From Verrucomicrobiota bacterium (lineage in GTDB: Bacteria > Verrucomicrobiota > Verrucomicrobiia > Limisphaerales > JAHDYP01): a stretch of DNA of 39,284 bases. Below the pieces are notes generated by a model, which did not search any database, was not told the origin of the DNA, and saw only the letters and a program-made list of their open reading frames with translations. Within the stretch, counting starts at the first letter, position 1; the number at the start of each line of letters is the position of its first letter. The stretch is from NCBI GenBank assembly GCA_023383055.1, contig JAHDYP010000050.1:1-39284 (forward strand). Reading direction: 5' to 3'. The translations under genes and the position numbers were made by a program. Positions 1 to 6,835 of the stretch are shown here, piece after piece.

Positions 1-1245
1 GATGCGGTCGAGGAGGGGGTGAAAGCGGGATTGGACCGGGCGTTTTTCGAGATGGTGCGGGTGGTGCACAAGCTCGAGCTTCCGCCCCTGGTCATCCACT
101 ATTACGAACGGCTCACGCGCGAGATCTGCGAGGCGTTTTCGAATCTCGACCGCACGGTGACATCGAAGGAGAACCGTTTTGTCCAGTATTTCCTCCGCCA
201 GGTCGGGTCGATCTGCGAGGAAAGCCGCTCCGCCGTCGCCGGGTCCCTCGCCGCCCGCGAGAGTCTCGACCAGGTGCTCGCCGAGCTCGACGAGCTGGTT
301 GGCATCGAGTCGGTCAAATCCCGCGTCCGGCAGACCGCCAACTTCGCCCGGCTCCAGCAACTGCGGGTCGGCCAGGGGCTGAAGCCGATCCCGACCAGTT
401 ATCATGCGGTGTACACGGGGAATCCCGGCACTGGAAAGACCACGGTGGCGCGGTTGATGGGGCGCATTTACCGGTCGCTTGGCGTGCTCAGGCGCGGGCA
501 TCTGATCGAGTGCGATCGCTCGGCGCTGGTGGGTGAGTACGTCGGGCAGACGGCGCCGCGGACGAACGCCGTGGTCGATTCGGCGCTCGACGGCATCCTG
601 TTCATTGACGAGGCCTACAGCCTGGTCAAGGAACGCGAGGATTTCGGCCAGGAAGCGATCGAGACCCTGTTGAAGCGGATGGAAGACGACCGGGACCGGC
701 TCATCGTGATTGTGGCCGGATATCCCGAGCCGATGCGGCGGTTTATTCATTCGAACCCGGGTCTGGAATCGCGGTTCACCCGGTTCATCGAGTTTCCCGA
801 TTACGATCCCCAGGAGCTCGGTCGCATCTTCACCCTGATGTGCCGCCGGAACAGCCTGACGCTCAGCCCCGGCCTCCGGGAGTCGGTTCTCCATCATTTC
901 ACCCAGCTCCACCGGAAGCGCGGGGACAACTTCGGCAACGCCCGGCTGGTGCGGAACTGTTTCGAGGCGGTGATCAACTCGCAAGCCACCCGCCTGGCGC
1001 ATCTTGAGCAGATCGATTCGACCGCGCTGACGCTGCTGGAGGAGGAGGACCTCGTCACGCCCGTCCAAGCCGCGCTGGCCGAGTATCGTCAACGGAAACT
1101 GCCGTACCAGGTGCGATGTCCGCATTGCGGCGCCGTCTATTCCTGGTCGCCGCAGCTGGAGATCATCGACGCCATCTGCACCCGGTGCCAGCGGAATTAC
1201 AATTGCGAGTTTGGGACGGTTGCGGGTGACGGCCTGGCAACTTAA
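1..1245 (+). CDS. CbbX/SpoVK-type AAA+ ATPase with C-terminal zinc ribbon (5' partial)
   Basis: AAA+ ATPase of the CbbX/CfxQ/SpoVK group, which remodel partner proteins using ATP. The reading frame is open from base 1, so the gene probably starts before the window; the GTG at 19 is only the first possible start inside it. Counting from that GTG, a Walker A motif (GNPGTGKTT) lies near residue 134 and a Walker B ([10 protein letters not shown]) near 192. A typical [11 protein letters not shown] segment with sensor/arginine-finger character follows near 250. After the ATPase core, the last ~45 residues hold two CxxC pairs (CPHCG and CTRCQ), a probable zinc ribbon, which is not part of the standard CbbX core. 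The N-terminal ~90 residues are helical and unrecognised. No RuBisCO genes are nearby, so a RuBisCO-activase role is not suggested. The partner is unknown. Confidence 0.85.
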   Translation, partial: DAVEEGVKAGLDRAFFEMVRVVHKLELPPLVIHYYERLTREICEAFSNLDRTVTSKENRFVQYFLRQVGSICEESRSAVAGSLAARESLDQVLAELDELVGIESVKSRVRQTANFARLQQLRVGQGLKPIPTSYHAVYTGNPGTGKTTVARLMGRIYRSLGVLRRGHLIECDRSALVGEYVGQTAPRTNAVVDSALDGILFIDEAYSLVKEREDFGQEAIETLLKRMEDDRDRLIVIVAGYPEPMRRFIHSNPGLESRFTRFIEFPDYDPQELGRIFTLMCRRNSLTLSPGLRESVLHHFTQLHRKRGDNFGNARLVRNCFEAVINSQATRLAHLEQIDSTALTLLEEEDLVTPVQAALAEYRQRKLPYQVRCPHCGAVYSWSPQLEIIDAICTRCQRNYNCEFGTVAGDGLAT

Positions 1246-1278
1246 TCGCTGAGCGGTTCCTCCCCCGGTTCCTCCCCC

Positions 1279-1326
1279 TGCTCTTGATCTTGCTCTTGAT
1301 CTTGCTCGTAATCCTAATCCTAATCG
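1279..1326. repeat. Short tandem repeats (TGCTCTTGATCT)2 then (TAATCC)n
   Basis: Two head-to-tail copies of the 12-mer TGCTCTTGATCT plus a partial third copy are followed by about three TAATCC units. They lie in the 167-base spacer between the AAA ATPase gene and the isomerase gene. The same 12-mer makes up the arms of an inverted repeat at 2803-2863, on the other side of the isomerase gene. Function unknown; the spacer holds no other recognisable feature. Confidence 0.7.
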
Positions 1327-1412
1327 CACCACAGGCTGGGAGACCATGGGACCCCGCGCGCATTTTGCTTTTCAAGGATGGGCTCCGTTCCTATCCTCCG
1401 CGTTCATAACCT

Positions 1413-2450
1413 ATGGCAAAGAACCGTTATCAATTCTGTTTCGGTCCGTGGAACATCAGTGAAGGCGGCGATCCTTACGGGCCGCCGACGCGGCCAGCCC
1501 AGAGTTTCGACTGGAAGCTGGCCCAGCTCAAGAAGCTGGGTTACGACGCCATGATGTTTCATGACGATGACGCGGTGCCGGACATTGACAACAAGTCGGA
1601 TGCGCAGATCCGCAAGGAAGCCAGGGAACTGAAGAAACAGCTCGACGGCGAGGGGATTGCCGCCGAGATGGTCGCGCCCCGGCTTTGGTTCAGCCCGATG
1701 ACCATCGATGGGGCCTACACCAGCAACGATCCGAAGTGCCGGAAATACGCCATTGAACGTTCCCTGCGGTGCATCGACGTGGCCCGGGCCATGGAGACCG
1801 ACCTGATTGTTCTGTGGCTGGCTCGCGAAGGCTCCTATCTCCGGGAATCGAAGAACGCGCGCAAGTGCGTGGATTACCTGGTTGAAGCGATCGACCGGAT
1901 GCTGGCGCACGACAAGAGCGTGCGGATTGCCATCGAACCCAAGCCCAACGAACCGATGGATGTCGCATACATACCGACCATCGGGCACGCGCTGGCCATT
2001 GCGAATCTCACTGCCGATCCCAAGCGGGTGGGTGCCCTGATCGAATCCGCCCACGCCATCCTCGCCGGGCTCGATCCCGCCGATGAAATCGATTTTGCCT
2101 GTGCCTTTGGCAAGCTGTGGTCGCTGCACCTGAACGATCAGAACGGCCTTAAGTTCGACCAAGACAAACCCTTTGCGAGCTCGAATCTGCGCGGCGCCTT
2201 CAACCAGGTGCGGGCTCTTGAGCGGAATGGCTACGGGAAGAAGGGCGAGTATGTTTGCTTCGATGTGCATCCGTTCCGCCCAACCAAAGTGGAGCACTGG
2301 CTGAAGCATCTCGATAACAGCCGGCGCACCTTCCTGCATCTGGTCGACAAGGCGCGGACCTTCGACGAAGCCAAGGCCAAGGTGCTGATCGCGGATCGGA
2401 ATTACCAGGATCTCGATCAGATGGTGCTCGAGCATTTGATGGGCGTCTGA
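1413..2450 (+). CDS. Xylose isomerase (XylA)-like TIM-barrel sugar isomerase
   Basis: Cytoplasmic TIM-barrel protein of 345 residues, closest by motif to class I (actinobacterial) D-xylose isomerases, which interconvert aldoses and ketoses with two divalent metals. Visible landmarks are the catalytic-His segment FHDDD (H50), the metal/Lys motif IEPKPNEP (E175, K177), the ESAH segment carrying E211 and H214, the FDQD metal pair (D249, D251), and a late FDVHP that would supply the last aspartate. The family motif HIDLNGQNG appears here as SLHLNDQNG, so the metal-1 aspartate position is occupied by His239. Substrate or metal preference may therefore differ, and I withhold the symbol xylA. The ATG at 1413 follows no clear Shine-Dalgarno site. 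The gene stands alone and is followed by a strong stem-loop. Confidence 0.8.
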   Translation: MAKNRYQFCFGPWNISEGGDPYGPPTRPAQSFDWKLAQLKKLGYDAMMFHDDDAVPDIDNKSDAQIRKEARELKKQLDGEGIAAEMVAPRLWFSPMTIDGAYTSNDPKCRKYAIERSLRCIDVARAMETDLIVLWLAREGSYLRESKNARKCVDYLVEAIDRMLAHDKSVRIAIEPKPNEPMDVAYIPTIGHALAIANLTADPKRVGALIESAHAILAGLDPADEIDFACAFGKLWSLHLNDQNGLKFDQDKPFASSNLRGAFNQVRALERNGYGKKGEYVCFDVHPFRPTKVEHWLKHLDNSRRTFLHLVDKARTFDEAKAKVLIADRNYQDLDQMVLEHLMGV

Positions 2451-2479
2451 CCCGGCAGAGGGAACAGCCAACCCCGACA

Positions 2480-2507
2480 AAGGGATGCCGCTTCGGCGGC
2501 ATCCCTT
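2480..2507 (+). terminator. Stem-loop after the isomerase gene (UUCG tetraloop)
   Basis: A perfect 12-bp stem (AAGGGATGCCGC / GCGGCATCCCTT) is closed by a TTCG tetraloop, 29 nt after the isomerase stop codon. No T-run follows (GGTCTGG), so it may act as an mRNA 3' end stabiliser or a weak terminator rather than a classical intrinsic terminator. Confidence 0.6.
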
Positions 2508-2509
2508 GG

Positions 2510-2685
2510 TCTGGAGTTTGGACATGCTTGATGCTTGTCGATGTGGTTTCAGAGCCTTAATCCGGCACTTTGTCTTACATTTCGTCGCAGGGGAGACAAA
2601 GTGTGAGATGAAGTGCGGGACAAAGTGCGGGATAAAGGGTGTGATGTGCGATGATGTCCAATTCGAATAATGTCCAAACTCCAGA
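2510..2685. repeat. 176-bp element with perfect 16-bp terminal inverted repeats
   Basis: The ends TCTGGAGTTTGGACAT (2510-2525) and ATGTCCAAACTCCAGA (2670-2685) are exact reverse complements. Inside lies a long imperfect hairpin: arms at 2564-2586 and 2595-2616 with an 8-nt loop, built from CACTTTGTC / GACAAAGTG units, with another GACAAAGTGCGGGA copy following. No transposase or credible ORF lies within. The shape fits a MITE-like or REP-like non-autonomous element, but no clear target-site duplication is visible. It is part of a 593-base gene-free stretch (2451-3043) that is otherwise filled by the stem-loop before it and the repeats after it. Confidence 0.6.
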
Positions 2686-2719
2686 GGCGGGGGATTCAAT
2701 ACAAGACGTCAGAAGACGC

Positions 2720-2739
2720 GCCGCGTGAGGACACGCGGC
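2720..2739. repeat. Small GCCGCGT...ACGCGGC hairpin
   Basis: A 7-bp GC-rich stem with a 6-nt loop (GAGGAC) in the gene-free stretch between the isomerase and rhomboid genes. It looks like a short REP-type palindrome. No function can be assigned, and only one copy is visible here. Confidence 0.35.
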
Positions 2740-2802
2740 CTACAAGCTCTGACCTCACGAGATTGCCGTGTTGTCGGCAAGGAGAAACGCAGTCCCAATA
2801 CC

Positions 2803-2863
2803 TGCTCTTGATCCTGCTCTTGCTCTGCCGCGGGGATCAAGATCAAGAGCATGATCAAGAGCA
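2803..2863. repeat. 24-nt inverted repeat of TGCTCTTGATC units
   Basis: The left arm (2803-2826) and right arm (2840-2863) are complementary at 22 of 24 positions with a 13-nt loop. Both arms are made of the TGCTCTTGATC/T unit that is tandemly repeated at 1279-1303. The remaining bases up to the rhomboid gene (2864-3043) show nothing recognisable. Confidence 0.65.
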
Positions 2864-3043
2864 AGAGGGTGGGAACTGAATCTGCGACTGTTGTCTTCGC
2901 GAGCATGCCCCTTTGCTGAGGTCTGAAGCTCCTGTCGGCCGGGTCCCCTGACCCGGCGTCGTGGACTCCGCATCCGGCGTCTTTTCGCGAGGGCGGGGAT
3001 CTCCGCTGGATCTTGTCGGGCGCAGCCATTAGAATCCGGCATC

Positions 3044-3613
3044 GTGTCAGCCAAACGCCAGCGGACCTTTCGGCAAGCTGCCGACCTTGGCAGCGTTTTT
3101 GTCGCCTGGATGTGCGTCGTGGAGTTCGTCGATCATCTGCTGCGGCAGCAGAAGGGTCTGACCCTGGATGGGTTCGGCATTGTGCCCCGCACCGTCCCGG
3201 GGTTGGCCGGCATCCTTTGCAGCCCGCTGCTGCACGCGAACTTTGCCCATCTGGCGGCCAACGCGATCCCGCTGTTCGTGCTGCTGACGATTCTGTTCTG
3301 GGATCGGCACTATCGTCCCTGGCCGACGCTGGCTTCCATCTGGGTCGTCAGTGGCTTCGGCACCTGGCTGATTGGCCGGGGCGGTTCGGTGCACATCGGT
3401 GCGAGCTCGATCATCTTCGGCCTGGTGGCTTACCTGATTGTGGCTGGCCTGCTGATGCGGAGTTGGCGCTCGGCCTTGATCGCCCTCCTGGTGTTGCTGG
3501 CGTTCGGCGGCATTTTCTATGGGGTCCTGCCACAGGAAGGGCCCGTTTCCTGGGAGGGGCACCTGTGCGGCGCGTTGGCCGGGGTCGCCGCCGCCTGGTC
3601 GAACCGCCGGTAG
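3044..3613 (+). CDS. Rhomboid-family intramembrane serine protease
   Basis: Polytopic inner-membrane protein of 189 residues with the rhomboid signature. The HANFAHLAANA segment (H64, H69, N73) matches the TM2 HxxxxHxxxN pattern. IGASSIIFGL (G119, S121) is the GxSx nucleophile loop, and WEGHLCGALAG places the catalytic-dyad His at 173. Rhomboids cleave transmembrane segments of other membrane proteins. About six hydrophobic segments are visible, the minimal bacterial form. The usual Gly after the nucleophile (GxSG) is Ser122 here, a tolerated variation. The start is GTG at 3044. Substrate unknown; it is transcribed toward the convergent Calx-beta gene with a 78-base gap. Confidence 0.88.
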   Translation: MSAKRQRTFRQAADLGSVFVAWMCVVEFVDHLLRQQKGLTLDGFGIVPRTVPGLAGILCSPLLHANFAHLAANAIPLFVLLTILFWDRHYRPWPTLASIWVVSGFGTWLIGRGGSVHIGASSIIFGLVAYLIVAGLLMRSWRSALIALLVLLAFGGIFYGVLPQEGPVSWEGHLCGALAGVAAAWSNRR

Positions 3614-3691
3614 TTCGGCGGAGGTGATTGAGGGCGGGTCGGTATTCCGCGCAGCATCAGCATTTCATGCGGCGCAATCGCTCATTCGGGG

Positions 3692-6616
3692 TCACCACTC
3701 CCGTTCGCCGGCGACCGGGCCGGGCATGATTTCCGGTGAGAGGGGACGCAGCCGATAAAACCGACGGGGGAACGCCTCCGGTGACAGTTCGAGGTGGTGC
3801 ACGCCCGTTTCATCCGCCCAACCGTCCGTTACCGCCTGCCAGTCGCGCAAGTTTTCGGAAACTTCAAGGCGGTAAGCCGCCCCGGCCTCCGAGGGCCATT
3901 GCAGATGCAGCCAGTTCCGCACGCGCCGCGGTGGCACCGTGAGATCACCCGCATCGAGGATCAGCGCGGCGGCCAGTCTCGGGGCGCCGACGCGATAGGG
4001 TTCCAGTGGTCCCATGGCGGGTGAGGCGGTCAATTCCACCACGACGGTTTCCGGGTCCTCGACCAGATCATCGGGCAGCGGCGAGATGATCAACCGGGTC
4101 CAGCGAGTGCCGGCGGGAATGGTGATCGATTGCGGCAGGGCAACATAATCGACGCCATTACGGGCAGTGCCGCGCACTTCAAAAAAGACGGTCAGGGGTT
4201 GATCGAGGGCGCCGGACCGACGGAGTTTGAAGGTGGCGGTGTTGGGTTGACCGTCGGGATGTGGTCGTTCGGACGCGATCGGGTCGAGCACAAACAGGGT
4301 GACCACGGGCGCGGCGTGCGTTTCGAGCACCGTCACGGGGACGGCTTCGGAGGGGGGTGACACCTGGCCCTGATCATCCGTGGCGCGTGCCGTGAGCAGG
4401 TAATGGCCGGGCGGCACGTCACGCCAGGTGAACTCGAAGAGCTGCCGTTGGCCCGGTGGAGGCGCGACGATGAACTGCAGGCTTTGTTCGCCGATTTTGA
4501 GGTCGTTGGCGAACCACTCGACGAGCGTGACGTAACCGTCGGGATCACGCGCCTGCGTCGCCACCGGAATCTCGGCGGGGGCATGATAGGTTGCGCCGGG
4601 GAATGGCCGGACAATCTCCACCTTGGGCAGGAGATTGTGCCCGGGGCCGTCCGCGATGCCGGCCAATGCCCAGCCGGGTTCGCCGATCAGGTAACACCCG
4701 GGCGGGGGCGGAAAGATGGCGGGACAGGGTGATTCCTGGAGTCTGACGATGACGGTCTCGACGCCTTCCACGAGGTTATCCATGAGCGGGAGGATTTCGA
4801 TGGTGGCCGTGGCTGTGTCAGCGGGGAACTCGACCGTGCCCGGTAGACTTTGGTAATCGCTGCCGTTCTCGGCCGTGCCACCCAGGAGGTAGGAAACCAG
4901 CAACGGCTGGGTCAGATCGCCCCGGCGCTGGACGGTGAACACGGCGGGGTCAATCACGGTCAGCAGGCCACCTTCGGTCGCGCGCGGGTCGGTGGCTTCG
5001 ACCGTGACTACTTGCGGCGGCGAGGCATCGATGACGACGAGGCGCACCGGCGCGGAAACCGAGGTGGCGCCATGGTCGTCGGTGGCTTGCGCGGTCAGCA
5101 GGTAACGTCCGGCCGGCACGCCGGTCCAGGGGAGGGAATAGCGGGGCAACAACCGGCTGGGGTCGTCGCCCTCGCGGTGTTCCGTCGGAGCCAGGATCGG
5201 GTCCGGTTCGGTGACGACGCCCAGGCTGCGATCGTTGGCGAAGAATTCGACCGAGATCACCGTGCCGTCGCTATCCCAGGCGACGGCCGTCAACATCAGG
5301 TCCGCGGGGCTCGGCAGGACCTGGCCGTGGTGCGGGCGGATCATCCGTACACGCGGAGGCAGGTTTTCGGCCGGGTCATTGTCCCGGATCCAGGCCCGAG
5401 CGACCGCCGGGGTGCCGACGAGGTAACATTCGCGCGGGGGCGGAAATATCTCGATGCAGGCTGGCCGGACCAGCCTGAGGATGACCGACTCGGTTGGCTC
5501 CGGAGTCGGATCGTCGATCGGTTCAACGAGCAGCTCCACGCTTTCGGCCCCTTCGGGTATCGTTATGCGGGTGGGCAATTCGCGATAATCCAGACCGTTG
5601 ACCGCGGTTCCCTCCAACTCGAAGAAGACTTCGAGCGGGAAATTAACCGGGCCGGATCGGACGAGGGTGAACCGGGCGGGATCGGGGATGGCTGCCAGCG
5701 TGTCGTCGAGCGGGCCTTCGGCGGCCTCGGGATCGGAGGCCAACACATGCACGACGGTTGGCTCCGGGAGTTCGAGGAGCTTTACTTCGACCGGGTCGGA
5801 CTTGGTTTTGAGGCCGAGGTTGTCTTCGGCGACGGCGACGAGTTCATGGCGACCAGGTGTGGGTTGAGTCCAGTGGATGGCAAACAGGTGGGGCGGACAC
5901 CAGGCCGGATCATCCAGGGCTTCCTGGGGGTTCAGGGATTCGAGTGACCAAGGGACCCGGTGAACCACGCCGATACTCTGGCCGTCCACGAAGAACTCGA
6001 CGGCCCGCACCCAGCCATCCGGGTCGCGCGCTTCAGCCAGGACTTGCAGTTTGCCGGGGAGTGGCAGGATGGCGCCGTTGGGTGGGCTGACGATGGCCGT
6101 CTTCGGGGCGAGATTGGACTGGGTTTCGTCGTCCTGAATCACGGCACGGGCGGTGTCGGGTGGTTCCACCAGGTAGTAGCCCGGGCTGAATTCGCCTCCC
6201 GGGGCGATTTCCAGGGGGATGATGTTGACTACCACTGTTTCGAGCGACTCTTTTTCGTCGTCGTTGAGGGGGTCGATGGTCAATCGTGCGGCGGATTCAC
6301 CGGCCGGGATCGTGATCTCGCCCGGAAGCAGGCGGTAATCTTTGCCGTTCGTGGCGGTGCCTCGGACGAGGTAATAGACGTTGAGCGGTCGCTCGAGGTC
6401 GCCGGTGCGCTCGACCCGCATTTCGGCGGTGTCAGGCATGACATCGAGTTCGGGGTTCGGTTCGGTGGCGGTGCCATCTGAGGTCAAGATTGTGACGATG
6501 GGTGGTGGATCGTGGGGCTCCTGGCCTTGCGCGCGGGTGCAGGCGGGCAGGAACGTGGAAATCATTGCCGCAACGAGGAGGATTGGGCACAGACGGGAAG
6601 TACGACAGGCACTCAT
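3692..6616 (-). CDS. Large exported Calx-beta / Ig-like repeat lipoprotein
   Basis: Predicted surface or periplasmic lipoprotein of 974 residues. The N-terminus has a hydrophobic segment ending in a lipobox-like LPAC (C26). The body alternates four Calx-beta domains (about 40-163, 285-415, 535-655, 770-890), each with a 'GTAxNGxDYxxLP' signature, and three Ig-like domains (about 168-280, 418-530, 662-765) with 'ARDPDGxVxxVEFFxxD' motifs. A C-terminal ~60-residue domain (YRLEVSENLRDWQ...FYRLRP) is of a type common on exported verrucomicrobial proteins. Calx-beta domains often bind calcium and mediate adhesion. Calx units 2 and 3 each carry a Cys pair ten residues apart (C387/C397, C631/C641), possible disulfides. 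No enzyme domain is present. A 17-nt palindrome lies just upstream. Adhesion is inferred only. Confidence 0.82.
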   Translation of the reverse strand: MSACRTSRLCPILLVAAMISTFLPACTRAQGQEPHDPPPIVTILTSDGTATEPNPELDVMPDTAEMRVERTGDLERPLNVYYLVRGTATNGKDYRLLPGEITIPAGESAARLTIDPLNDDEKESLETVVVNIIPLEIAPGGEFSPGYYLVEPPDTARAVIQDDETQSNLAPKTAIVSPPNGAILPLPGKLQVLAEARDPDGWVRAVEFFVDGQSIGVVHRVPWSLESLNPQEALDDPAWCPPHLFAIHWTQPTPGRHELVAVAEDNLGLKTKSDPVEVKLLELPEPTVVHVLASDPEAAEGPLDDTLAAIPDPARFTLVRSGPVNFPLEVFFELEGTAVNGLDYRELPTRITIPEGAESVELLVEPIDDPTPEPTESVILRLVRPACIEIFPPPRECYLVGTPAVARAWIRDNDPAENLPPRVRMIRPHHGQVLPSPADLMLTAVAWDSDGTVISVEFFANDRSLGVVTEPDPILAPTEHREGDDPSRLLPRYSLPWTGVPAGRYLLTAQATDDHGATSVSAPVRLVVIDASPPQVVTVEATDPRATEGGLLTVIDPAVFTVQRRGDLTQPLLVSYLLGGTAENGSDYQSLPGTVEFPADTATATIEILPLMDNLVEGVETVIVRLQESPCPAIFPPPPGCYLIGEPGWALAGIADGPGHNLLPKVEIVRPFPGATYHAPAEIPVATQARDPDGYVTLVEWFANDLKIGEQSLQFIVAPPPGQRQLFEFTWRDVPPGHYLLTARATDDQGQVSPPSEAVPVTVLETHAAPVVTLFVLDPIASERPHPDGQPNTATFKLRRSGALDQPLTVFFEVRGTARNGVDYVALPQSITIPAGTRWTRLIISPLPDDLVEDPETVVVELTASPAMGPLEPYRVGAPRLAAALILDAGDLTVPPRRVRNWLHLQWPSEAGAAYRLEVSENLRDWQAVTDGWADETGVHHLELSPEAFPRRFYRLRPLSPEIMPGPVAGEREW

Positions 6617-6647
6617 AGTATCCAGAGTTAGGGTTACCTGATTACTG

Positions 6648-6664
6648 TGGCACGGTGCGTGCCA
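6648..6664 (-). promoter_or_regulatory. Perfect 7-bp-arm palindrome upstream of the Calx-beta gene
   Basis: TGGCACG-GTG-CGTGCCA is a perfect inverted repeat centred about 40 nt upstream of the ATG at 6616. It could be an operator for a dimeric repressor or a small 5' UTR hairpin. The 219-base spacer between the two minus-strand genes shows nothing else. Confidence 0.35.
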
Positions 6665-6835
6665 TCGGGCGGGCAGAGTGGCCGGTCATTTCGAACCGAT
6701 TGTTTTAGAGCTGGTTGTGACTCGGTTGGAGTCCGGTTCGCCATCCCGCGACCCGCCCATGGTTGGGTCCACATCCCCGCGGTAAGCCAGGGCGCTGGGT
6801 AACCGCCCCCAGTCGCGCTCCGGACCGAGGACCGT

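Noticed and set aside
1404..2699. 431-codon minus-strand frame
   Set aside because: Antisense to the isomerase; its N-terminus is just the translated inverted-repeat element (PHFVPHFISHFV).
4850..5947. 365-codon plus-strand frame rich in Gly/Asp/Arg
   Set aside because: Antisense to the Calx-beta gene, whose repeats are clear.
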